Below, piece after piece: positions 34,171 to 41,822 of a stretch of 64,000 nucleotides of DNA. The stretch is from CBDFHV01 sp965247705 (GTDB lineage: Bacteria; Pseudomonadota; Alphaproteobacteria; Rhodospirillales; CAMCUA01). The position numbers and the translations under genes were made by a program. Location of the stretch: positions 62,001 to 126,000 of the forward strand of contig CBDFHV010000077.1 in assembly GCA_965247705.1 (NCBI GenBank), read 5' to 3'. Under the pieces are notes generated by a model. It did not search any database and was not told the origin of the DNA. It saw only the letters and a program-made list of their open reading frames with translations. The stretch's first letter is position 1, and each line of letters starts with the position of its first letter.

Positions 34171-35400
34171 TCAGTTGGGGCGGTGCAGGCGGGCAGGCTC
34201 GCGGGTGAATGTCTGGCGGCCTCGCTTGAACCCATAGACGGGCGGCGCCAGCTCGGCGACCGCGTTCTCCCGCCGGACGCAGTCGAGCACCACCAGGTCC
34301 GCCGACTTGCCCACCGTCACTCCGTAGTCGTCGATGCCCATGAGACGCGCTGAACGACGGGTCACCATTTCGAAGCATTCGATCACGTCCGCGCGGGCGC
34401 CCACGTGGCAGATGTTGGCGTAAAGGTTGGCCATGCGAATCAGCGAACAATCGCCGAAGGGGGTGAAGGGGTTGAGGATGTTGTTGGACGACAGGGAACA
34501 ATTGACGCCGGAGCCTAGCATGCGGTGAACCGGCACCACGCCGCGGCGCTGATCGTGGTCCTGGGCGCGGCCCATGAGAAACAGGTCCGTCGACGGCAGC
34601 ACCGTCACCGCCACGCCGGCGTCGGCCAGGCGGCGGGACGCCCGGTCCAGGTCGTCCGGGGGCACCAGCGACAGCTTGGTGACGTGGCCGACGGCGACCC
34701 GTCCGCCGTAGCCGAACTTCTCGGTCAGGTCGCAGACGTGGTTGATATCCATCTCGTCGGCGGTCTCGCCAAAGTCCAGATGCATGTCGATATCGATGTC
34801 GAACTCGCGGGCCATCTCGAACACCCGGTCGATCTGGCCCTTGGGATCGGTGTCCGTATAGGGCGCGGCCCCGACCACCGTGCAGCCGCGCTTCAGGGAC
34901 TCGACCATCAGCTCGTCGGTGCCCGGGTTGTTGAGCAAGCCCTCCTGGGGAAAGACGCAGATTTCCAGGTCCACCGCCCAGCGGTATTCGTCGATCAGGG
35001 GCATCACCCCCTCCAGACTCCTGAGCCCGATGCCGGGGTCCACTTCCAGATGGGTGCGCAGGTGGGTGGTCCCCTGGAGAATGCATTTCTCCAGGGTTCC
35101 GCGGGCCCGGTCGTGCACGTCTTCCGCCGTGAAGGCCAGCTTGGCGGTGGCCACCGTCTCGATAGCCTCGCCCAGGTCGCCCTTTTCCGATTTGCAGCGG
35201 TCCAGGATGCAGGACTTGTCCAGGTGGATGTGGGTTTCCACGAATCCCGGAACCACCAACCGTCCCCCCAGGTCGATCTCCGGGCCGTCGGCAGCCAGAC
35301 CCGGTTCGATGGCCGCGATGCGGCCGTTGTCGATGCCGATGTCTTGGTAGATGCCGGCATCGTCGTCGGCCAGAATTCCGTTTCTGAGGATCAAATCCAT
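34171..35400 (-). CDS. Amidohydrolase-superfamily enzyme (cytosine deaminase/AtzC-like)
   Basis: 409 residues. A metal-dependent (beta/alpha)8 hydrolase: the first metal motif HIHLDKS lies near residue 57, then THLRTHLEVD, IDMHLDFGE, and VGHVTKLS with a metal-ligand histidine. The position where cytosine deaminases carry the catalytic Asp reads CSLSSNNILNPFTPFGDCSL, with Asn. Related enzymes deaminate or hydrolyse N-heterocycles. The start at 35400 is preceded by GGGAGG. It lies between the CitE-like lyase (49 bases upstream) and the amidase in one operon. The exact substrate is unknown. Confidence 0.87.
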   Translation of the reverse strand: MDLILRNGILADDDAGIYQDIGIDNGRIAAIEPGLAADGPEIDLGGRLVVPGFVETHIHLDKSCILDRCKSEKGDLGEAIETVATAKLAFTAEDVHDRARGTLEKCILQGTTHLRTHLEVDPGIGLRSLEGVMPLIDEYRWAVDLEICVFPQEGLLNNPGTDELMVESLKRGCTVVGAAPYTDTDPKGQIDRVFEMAREFDIDIDMHLDFGETADEMDINHVCDLTEKFGYGGRVAVGHVTKLSLVPPDDLDRASRRLADAGVAVTVLPSTDLFLMGRAQDHDQRRGVVPVHRMLGSGVNCSLSSNNILNPFTPFGDCSLIRMANLYANICHVGARADVIECFEMVTRRSARLMGIDDYGVTVGKSADLVVLDCVRRENAVAELAPPVYGFKRGRQTFTREPARLHRPN

Positions 35401-35449
35401 GGTTGCCTCCCTGTCATTAGCCGGCGTCGGCGCGCGTGCCGGACGACCG

Positions 35450-36355
35450 TCACGTTTGCGTCGTCTCCTGGGTCGCGAAGCGTTGGTGCCAGTCGAGAAC
35501 TCCCTGGGCGCGCGCCACCACCGGCGGGTCGATCATCTGCCCGTCCACGGACGCGCTGCCGCGGCCTTCGGCCAGGGCCGCCTCGAAGGTCTCGACTACG
35601 GCCCGGGCATGGGCGACCTCGGCGTCGCTGGGCATGAACTCCTCGTTTAGCACCGCGACCTGGCCGGGATGGATGCAGAAGGCGCCGCGGAAGCCCAACC
35701 GCCGGGAGCGGCGCACCATCTGGCGGAACCCGTCCAGGTCCCGGTAGTCGGCGATGGACCCGAGGAAGCCGAGGGGGAAAAGCCCCGCCGCCCGGGCCGC
35801 CAGGGAGACCTGGAAGGACGGCATGGCGAGGGCGTCCTCATGGGCTTCCATGCCCGCCGACATGGAAAAATCCTCTCCGCCCACGAAAACCGCGGTCATG
35901 CGGGCGCAGGACGATGCGATGGCCGACGCCTCGAACAAGGCGGCGACGGTTTCGATTTCGGCGACAATTCCCACGCTGCCGGCGGCGAGGCCCCGTTCCG
36001 CTTCCAGCTCGCCGATGACCTCGTCGATCCCCAGCATCTGACCGGCGTTTTCCGCCTTGGGCGCCATGATGGCCCGCACGCCGGGGATGATCGAGGCATC
36101 CAGGTCGCGGACCGCCAATCGCCAGGGCCGGTTGATGCGCACGACCACGTCGGCGCCCCCGCGCGACACCTTGTCGGTGGCGGCGGCGAGGTAATCGCGG
36201 GCGGACTCCTTCTCCGCCGGCGGAATGCTGTCCTCCAGGTCAAGGACGATGGCGTCGGCGCCTCGGGTGTGGGCCTTGTCGACGAAGCGGTCCACATTGA
36301 CCGGGACGAACATGCCGGACCGCCAATGGGGGCGCCCGGGCGTGGGGCCGCTCAT
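35450..36355 (-). CDS. CitE/HpcH-HpaI-family CoA-ester lyase
   Basis: 301 residues, a TIM barrel of the citrate lyase beta/malyl-CoA lyase family, which splits 3-hydroxy-acyl-CoA esters into acetyl- or propionyl-CoA and a keto acid. Signatures: RSGMFVPVNVDRFVDKA at the N-terminus, GADAIVLDLEDSIPPAEK (metal/acid cluster), VVRINRPW (substrate arginine), and GFRGAFCIHPGQVAVLNEEF. The ATG at 36355 overlaps the upstream hotdog gene's TGA by 4 bases, which fixes the start. With the upstream CoA-transferase and hydratase-like genes it resembles the lyase step of itaconate/mesaconate-type pathways. Confidence 0.88.
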   Translation of the reverse strand: MSGPTPGRPHWRSGMFVPVNVDRFVDKAHTRGADAIVLDLEDSIPPAEKESARDYLAAATDKVSRGGADVVVRINRPWRLAVRDLDASIIPGVRAIMAPKAENAGQMLGIDEVIGELEAERGLAAGSVGIVAEIETVAALFEASAIASSCARMTAVFVGGEDFSMSAGMEAHEDALAMPSFQVSLAARAAGLFPLGFLGSIADYRDLDGFRQMVRRSRRLGFRGAFCIHPGQVAVLNEEFMPSDAEVAHARAVVETFEAALAEGRGSASVDGQMIDPPVVARAQGVLDWHQRFATQETTQT

Positions 36356-36780
36356 GACGGCATCGGACAGGTCGCGGTGCCGACCAGGGCCGGCTCGCCG
36401 TCCGCCTTCTCGCAGCGCACCTCCATGGTGCACAGTCCGTCCGCGATCTCTGCGACTTTAAGGCTGGTCCGCAACGTATCGCCGACCGGCACCGGCCGGA
36501 CGTACTTGATCTTGAGGGTGCCGTGGCAAGCCCAGGCGTCGCCAAAGATGCCCAACAGCAGCTTGATGGAGTGCCCCTCGTACTGGATGCCCGAGGCGAT
36601 GGGCGCGTCGAGCCCGGCCTCCGCGGCCTTGTCGTTGTCCGTGTGCAGGTTGCGGGCGGGCCAGCCGGATGCCGACAAGGGGCCGCCGGAAAACGCCAGC
36701 AGCCGCTCCAGGGTCAAGGCGTAGGGCCGACCGTGGATTTCCTGGCCGACCTCGAGGGTCGCGGGGGTTCGGTCCGTCAT
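36352..36780 (-). CDS. MaoC-like hotdog protein
   Basis: 142 residues, one hotdog domain. The region ARNLHTDNDKAAEAGLDAPI has the His of the hydratase motif in a modified setting, followed by ASGIQYEGHSIKLL and a C-terminal VRPVPVGDTLRTSLKV strand pair. It lies 4 bases after another hotdog gene and overlaps the lyase gene by 4. The two half-size hotdog proteins together would make one double-hotdog hydratase, as in mesaconyl-type enzymes; this pairing is inference. Confidence 0.83.
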   Translation of the reverse strand: MTDRTPATLEVGQEIHGRPYALTLERLLAFSGGPLSASGWPARNLHTDNDKAAEAGLDAPIASGIQYEGHSIKLLLGIFGDAWACHGTLKIKYVRPVPVGDTLRTSLKVAEIADGLCTMEVRCEKADGEPALVGTATCPMPS

Positions 36781-36784
36781 GGCG

Positions 36785-37207
36785 CTACCCAGCGCTGCCA
36801 GGAAAGGTCAGGTGAAGTTCCCGGGTCAGGATCGGCCGCCCGTCGCCTTCGGTCATGCGTACCTCCATAATGTAGTATCGCCGGCCCCGCTTCTCGTACT
36901 CCCCGGTTACCGTCCAGTCCACACGCAGCGTGGCGCCGACAGGGGCCGGATTGTGGAAGCGGACGGTCGCCTCGGACAGGATGGAGCCGGTATTGGGCGC
37001 CAGCTTGAAGCTCGGGGACTTGGTGTTGGCGCTCATCTGCAACAGCAGGGCGGGATGCACCTCCGCCGGCGAACCGTCGTCACCGGTGTAGCGGGGGTCG
37101 AAATCCTCCTGGGCGTATAGGACCTGCTGATTGAACGCCGGGGTTACGGTGAACTCCAGGGACGCATAAGCATCCCCCGGTGCCAGTTCATGGGCGAACT
37201 TGTCCAT
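36785..37207 (-). CDS. Hotdog-fold protein, probable hydratase N-half
   Basis: 140 residues. A hotdog helix and strands can be followed (TPAFNQQVLYAQEDFDPRYT, EVHPALLLQMSANTKSP, VRFHNPAPVGATLRVDWTVT), but the catalytic Asp/His motif of MaoC is absent, as in the structural halves of two-chain hydratases. Its start lies 20 bases inside the end of the TAXI permease gene, implying coupled translation. It is followed by its probable partner at 36352. Confidence 0.78.
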   Translation of the reverse strand: MDKFAHELAPGDAYASLEFTVTPAFNQQVLYAQEDFDPRYTGDDGSPAEVHPALLLQMSANTKSPSFKLAPNTGSILSEATVRFHNPAPVGATLRVDWTVTGEYEKRGRRYYIMEVRMTEGDGRPILTRELHLTFPGSAG

Positions 37208-39128
37208 CTTGCCTCCTTGGTTCAGGGCCGGTTCGCCGCCGCGACTCGCGGGCCAGGATCAGTGCCATCAACAGGGCGAACAGGCCGAACCCGATGGCGT
37301 CGCTCTGCCACTCCGCGTGGATCATGGGCAGGGAAGAGGCCAAGGCCAGCAGGCGTTCGTGGGCCATGAGGTCGATGCGGAACCATCCCGACGACGCCAC
37401 CGACAGGGTAAAGATGCCGAAACTGGCGGTGGCCAGGGCCCACGCCACCTCTCCAGCGCTGCCGACGCCCAGCAGCGGCGGCCCGAAGACGAACATGTAG
37501 GGGATGATGAACACCGAAAGGCCGAGCCGGAAGGCGACAATGCTGGTGCGCCAGGGGTCGGTGCCGGCGACCGCGGCGGCCGCGTAGGAAGCTACCGCCA
37601 CCGGTGGCGTTATGGCGGACTTGGCGGCGCAATAGATGATGAAGAAGTGGGCCGCCGCCAGGGGCACGCCCATCTGGGACAGGCCCGGCGCCAACAGGGC
37701 GGCGAGAATGATGTAGGCCGCCGCCGTCGGCATCCCCATGCCCAAAATCACGCAGACGATCATGGTCAGAACGAGGGCGATGAGAACCTGTCCGCCGGAG
37801 AAGTCCAGAATGATGCCGCTGAGCTTCAGCCCCAGTCCGGTCATCACGATGATGCCGGCGATCATGCCGCCGATGGCGCAGGCGACGGTCACCGGGGCGA
37901 TCATGCGCGGCGCCTCGGTCATCGCCTGAAAGACGATGGCCACGATCCGCCGGCGGCTTTCCGAATCGAACACGACGATCAGCCCGGTCAGGGTGACCAG
38001 AGCCCAGAAGCCGGCCATTGTCGGGGAGTATCCCTGGAACAGGAACCCGACCAGCACCGCGATGGACAGCATCAGGTAGCCCCGCTTGCGCAGGACGCCT
38101 AAGAGCGACGGGATATTCTCGTCGGCCATGATCTTGAGGCCCAGCCGCCGGGCCTCCAGGTCGACCATGGCAAAGACGGCCATGTAGTAGAGAATCGCCG
38201 GGATGAGTGCGATCTTGATGATCTCGGCATAGGGGATGCCGGCGTACTCGACCATCAGGAACGCGGCCCCGCCCATGATCGGCGGGGTCAACTGGCCGCC
38301 GCTGGAGGCCACCGCCTCGACACCGGCGGCAAAGGTCGGGGGATAGCCCGCCTTGCGCATGGCCGGGATGGTGAACGGGCCGGTGGTCACCACGTTGCCG
38401 GCGGACGAGCCCTGGAGCATGCCCATGAAGGCGCTGGAAACCACGGACGTCTTGGCCGGCCCGCCGACCGCCCGGCCGGTCAGCGCATGGGCCAGGTCGG
38501 TGAAGAACTGGCCGGCGCCCGAGGCGATCAGCAGGGCACCCAGCAGCACGAACAAGAAAATGAAATCGGCGGTGACCTTGACCGGAACGTTAAAGATCCC
38601 GTCGGTGGTCAGGTAGAACATCTCCAGCATGGTGTCGAAGCCCTGGCCGCGGTGCCAGAACGGCTCGGGCAAATGGGGGCCGACGATCACGTAAACGATG
38701 AACCCGGTCACGATCCACACCAGAACCCAGCCCACCGTGCGCCGCGCCGCGTCCAGAAGGGCCAGCACCAGGCCACAGCCCAGGGCCACTTCCACCGGCG
38801 TCGTGGCGCCGATGAACGGCAGCCGGTCCATGACGTACTCGTGGCGAATCACCAGGTAGGCGCTGGAGCCAAGCGAGACCGCCGCCATCAAGATATCCCA
38901 GCCGAGGATGGCTACCCGCCGGCCGCCGGTCGTCTCGGCCCAGTGGCGCTCCATTTGGCTGGTGAACAGGATCACCAGCACGAAACACACATGGACCGGA
39001 TAGTGGATGAAGAACGACGGCGTCACCATGGCCGCCGTGACCACCTGATAGGTGGACATGGCGAGGGCCAGCACCACCGACACGCCACGCAGGATGCCGA
39101 TCGCCGGCGGCCGGGCAGCGTCGGTCAT
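37188..39128 (-). CDS. TAXI-type TRAP transporter fused permease
   Basis: 646 residues with roughly 16-18 hydrophobic segments: a DctQ-like N-terminal part (to about 160) fused to a DctM-like part. Landmarks are AFMGMLQGSSAGNVVTTGPF, VEAVASSGGQLTPPIMGGAA and the repeated LGMGMPTAAAYIILAALLAP, then AKSAITPPVAVASYAAAAVA. It imports an unknown acid together with a TAXI binding protein, but none is adjacent; the unpaired one at 29986 lies beyond IS copy 2. It follows the CoA-transferase by 16 bases and overlaps the hotdog gene by 20. Confidence 0.92.
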   Translation of the reverse strand: MTDAARPPAIGILRGVSVVLALAMSTYQVVTAAMVTPSFFIHYPVHVCFVLVILFTSQMERHWAETTGGRRVAILGWDILMAAVSLGSSAYLVIRHEYVMDRLPFIGATTPVEVALGCGLVLALLDAARRTVGWVLVWIVTGFIVYVIVGPHLPEPFWHRGQGFDTMLEMFYLTTDGIFNVPVKVTADFIFLFVLLGALLIASGAGQFFTDLAHALTGRAVGGPAKTSVVSSAFMGMLQGSSAGNVVTTGPFTIPAMRKAGYPPTFAAGVEAVASSGGQLTPPIMGGAAFLMVEYAGIPYAEIIKIALIPAILYYMAVFAMVDLEARRLGLKIMADENIPSLLGVLRKRGYLMLSIAVLVGFLFQGYSPTMAGFWALVTLTGLIVVFDSESRRRIVAIVFQAMTEAPRMIAPVTVACAIGGMIAGIIVMTGLGLKLSGIILDFSGGQVLIALVLTMIVCVILGMGMPTAAAYIILAALLAPGLSQMGVPLAAAHFFIIYCAAKSAITPPVAVASYAAAAVAGTDPWRTSIVAFRLGLSVFIIPYMFVFGPPLLGVGSAGEVAWALATASFGIFTLSVASSGWFRIDLMAHERLLALASSLPMIHAEWQSDAIGFGLFALLMALILARESRRRTGPEPRRQDGQVRP

Positions 39129-39144
39129 TGGCGTCCCCGCATCC

Positions 39145-40377
39145 CTAGTCCGCCGCCGCCGGTTCAGGGTGGGCGGCGCAAAACCGCGCGATGGCCGCGT
39201 CGTCCCACCCTAGCCAGTCGCGAAGCACATCGGCCCGGTGCTGATCGAGCACGGGCGGCGCGTCTGGGGTGTCGGTTACGCCAGACATCACCCATGGCGG
39301 GCCGACGACCCGCATCCGCCCCGAGGTGGGATGTTCCACCGTGCGGATCTGGCCCCGGTGGGCGACCTGGGGATCGGCCAGGGCCTGTGCGTAGTCGTTC
39401 ACCCGGGCGAAGGGTACCCGTTCCGCCTCCATGCTGGCCATGACGTCGGCCGATGGCATCTCGGCGATGCGGTCGGCGACCAGGCGATTGATCGCCTCCC
39501 GGTTCTTGACCCTGAGCGCGTTGGACCCGAAGCGCGGATCCCCATGCCAGTCGGGGCGACCCAGGGCGCGACACAGGGGCTGCCATACCCGCTGATTCTG
39601 CACCATCACGAACAGATCCACCCCGTCCTTCGTCGTATAGACGTCGGACGGGACGCGCATCGGGTTCTGGTTGCCCAGGCGCACCGGCGACATCCCCGCC
39701 TGCAGGCTCTCGCCCATGCGTGGCGACAAAGCGGCAAGCATCGACGCCTGCATGGCCACGTCGATGTAGCGCCCCTTGCCGTCGTCGCGGACCCCGTAAA
39801 GCGCGCCGATGATCGCATAGGCCGCGAACATGCCGGAGATTACGTCGGCCAGGGGCACGCCGATCATGACCGGCCCGCCGTCGGCGAAACCGGTCACGCT
39901 CATCACCCCTGAGACCGCCTGGATGATGGGGTCCATGGCCACCCGATTGCCATAGACGCCGCTTTGTCCAAAGCCCGAAATCGAGCAATAGACGAGCCGT
40001 TCGTTCCGCGGCCGGAGGTCGTCCCATCCCATGCCCAGACGCGCCGCCGTCCCCGGGGCGTAGTTCTCCACCACGGCGTCGGCGCGAGCGGCGAGCGCCT
40101 GTCCCACCGCGCGCTGTTCCGGGTCCTTCAGGTTCAGCGCGATGCTTTTCTTGCTGTAATTGCTGGCGTGGAAGTAGTCCTCGTGGTCGTCGCGGCCGCG
40201 GTAGCGGCCGACGCTGCGCATCTCGTCGCCGCGGCCGGCGGGTTCGAGCTTGACCACCTCGGCTCCCAGGTTGGCGAGCATCACGGTGCAAAAGGGGCCG
40301 GCCACCACCTGAGTCAGGTCGAGAATCCGGATGCCCGACAGGGGGCCCTCGCGGGAGGCGGATTCCTGATGCTCCAA
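39145..40377 (-). CDS. Class III CoA-transferase (CaiB/BaiF family)
   Basis: 410 residues from a TTG at 40377, which has GGGAGGAGG eight bases upstream; earlier in-frame starts (to 40596) give an arginine-rich non-family leader. Family segments: GIRILDLTQVVAGPFCTVML, LGAEVVKLEPAGRGDEMR, the region SIALNLKDPEQRAVGQALAA, VVENYAPGTAARLGMGWDDL with the region of the catalytic Asp, and C-terminal VAHRGQIRTVEHPTSGRMRV. It moves CoA between carboxylic acids, presumably activating the acid imported by the TAXI system encoded next. It is the first gene of this operon. Confidence 0.91.
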   Translation of the reverse strand: MEHQESASREGPLSGIRILDLTQVVAGPFCTVMLANLGAEVVKLEPAGRGDEMRSVGRYRGRDDHEDYFHASNYSKKSIALNLKDPEQRAVGQALAARADAVVENYAPGTAARLGMGWDDLRPRNERLVYCSISGFGQSGVYGNRVAMDPIIQAVSGVMSVTGFADGGPVMIGVPLADVISGMFAAYAIIGALYGVRDDGKGRYIDVAMQASMLAALSPRMGESLQAGMSPVRLGNQNPMRVPSDVYTTKDGVDLFVMVQNQRVWQPLCRALGRPDWHGDPRFGSNALRVKNREAINRLVADRIAEMPSADVMASMEAERVPFARVNDYAQALADPQVAHRGQIRTVEHPTSGRMRVVGPPWVMSGVTDTPDAPPVLDQHRADVLRDWLGWDDAAIARFCAAHPEPAAAD

Positions 40378-40737
40378 CGGTGGGCCTCCTCCCGAGCAAC
40401 GGTTTCCCGGAGCGGACAAAAAAATCAGCCGAGCAACGCCGATGCCGCTCGGGCCGTGTCCTGTCGCGCGCGTCGGCTTGTGCCGATTCTCATCTCCATT
40501 CGAAGGATAGACGCCACGCGAAATGTCAGCAAGGCGCATGGGTTGCCGGCCCTCGGCGATAGCGGGACGGCGAGGCGGCGGGGAACAACTTGCCACGGTT
40601 CCGACCGTGACCTAGCATGTCCGGGCGTCGGAAGAGGGATCCGCGCTGGGTTCCCATGGGCGCCGCACCGTGCGCGAAAAGCGGCTCGCCAAGGGCCCAC
40701 CAAATCTGGGATTCATCGAACTAGGGAGAACTGCACC
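40378..40737. other. Divergent intergenic region
   Basis: 360 bases between the leftward CoA-transferase and the rightward TAXI gene. It should contain both promoters. No gene, hairpin or recognisable operator was found; reading frames across it are arginine/proline-rich. Confidence 0.4.
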
Positions 40738-41709
40738 ATGAGACGTTCCAATTGGGCCTTGAGCCTGGGTCTGTTAATCGCGTTGAGCGCCCCGGAAGTG
40801 GCCTTCGCGCAAGGCAAGCAGCTTGTCGCCTTGGGCGCCGGCCCGCAGCGCGGGACTTTCTACGCAGTGCTCGCCAGCTACGGCAAGTTGTTGAAGGACA
40901 AGCTGGAATGGAGCACCAACGTGGAGGTCACGGGAGGCCCGACCAACAACGTCCAACTGACCCACGGCGGCAAAGTCGAATTCGGCATCTCGACCATGGC
41001 GCCGATCTATGAGGGCTATACGGGCACCGGCTGGACCAAGGGCAAGAAGCACGACAACATCAGAAGCGTCCTGGGAACGTTCTCGAGCCGTTTCTACTTC
41101 TATACGTTCGCCGACAGGGGAATTAGCAAGGCCGCCGACGTGGCCGGCAAGCGCATCAGTGCCGGATCGACGGGCAGCACGCCGTCCCTGTTTTCGAAAC
41201 GGATATTCGAGGTCCTTGGCGGTGCGCCGGACGCATACATCACCGGCGGCTTCGCCGACCTCAACAATCAGCTCCGAGACGGTCTGGTCGACGCCGGATT
41301 TATCGTGTCGGGTCTGCCCCATCCGGCGGTGACGGAGCTTTCCGTGCGCCGCAAGATGGTCGTGTTCTCGTTCGATGCGGCGGAACGGAAGAAGATTCAG
41401 GGATCCTACCCCTACCTTCAGGACTGTGTCATTCCGGCCGAGACCTATAAGGGACAGGACAACAACGTCGACAGCCTGTGTCTGTGGAACGCCATCATCA
41501 CCCACAAGGGCGTCAGCGATAAGATGGTCTATGACTTGACGAAGACCGTGTTCGCCAACCTTCCGACGCTGGTCCAGGCACACAAGTCGGCGACCCAGAC
41601 GAGCGCGGATAACGTGGCCGTGCTGGCGATCCCCCTGCACAAGGGCGCGGCGCGCTATTACACCGAGAAGGGTCTGACGATCCCCGACGCCGCGAAGCCC
41701 GTCGACTGA
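40738..41709 (+). CDS. TAXI-family TRAP substrate-binding protein
   Basis: 323 residues with a signal peptide (MRRSNWALSLGLLIALS, cleavage near VAFA-QGK). The mature N-terminus QLVALGAGPQRGTFYAVLAS is the TAXI family's ligand-binding loop, here with a Phe-Tyr pair, and the C-terminal PLHKGAARYYTEKGL matches the conserved tail. Two cysteines (QDCVI and DSLCLWN, about 60 bases apart in the gene) might form a disulphide. The start is at 40738 with GGGAG upstream; a longer frame from 39964 shadows the CoA-transferase. The fused permease follows after a hairpin. Confidence 0.92.
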   Translation: MRRSNWALSLGLLIALSAPEVAFAQGKQLVALGAGPQRGTFYAVLASYGKLLKDKLEWSTNVEVTGGPTNNVQLTHGGKVEFGISTMAPIYEGYTGTGWTKGKKHDNIRSVLGTFSSRFYFYTFADRGISKAADVAGKRISAGSTGSTPSLFSKRIFEVLGGAPDAYITGGFADLNNQLRDGLVDAGFIVSGLPHPAVTELSVRRKMVVFSFDAAERKKIQGSYPYLQDCVIPAETYKGQDNNVDSLCLWNAIITHKGVSDKMVYDLTKTVFANLPTLVQAHKSATQTSADNVAVLAIPLHKGAARYYTEKGLTIPDAAKPVD

Positions 41710-41736
41710 TCGTATTTGATCGGCCTTCGATTCGGA

Positions 41737-41773
41737 GGGACGGCGCGATCCGTCGTTGACGGCGTGCCGTCCC
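41737..41773 (+). promoter_or_regulatory. Intercistronic hairpin between TAXI gene and permease
   Basis: GGGACGGC (41737-41744) pairs with GCCGTCCC (41766-41773), with an inner CCGTC/GACGG stem and GTT loop, making a long, nearly continuous hairpin 27 bases after the TAXI stop. No T-run follows, so mRNA stabilisation or partial attenuation is likelier than termination. Confidence 0.65.
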
Positions 41774-41822
41774 ACGGTCGAATGGGACGAGGCACAATCT
41801 CGATGGGCGCCGGCCCGGCACC

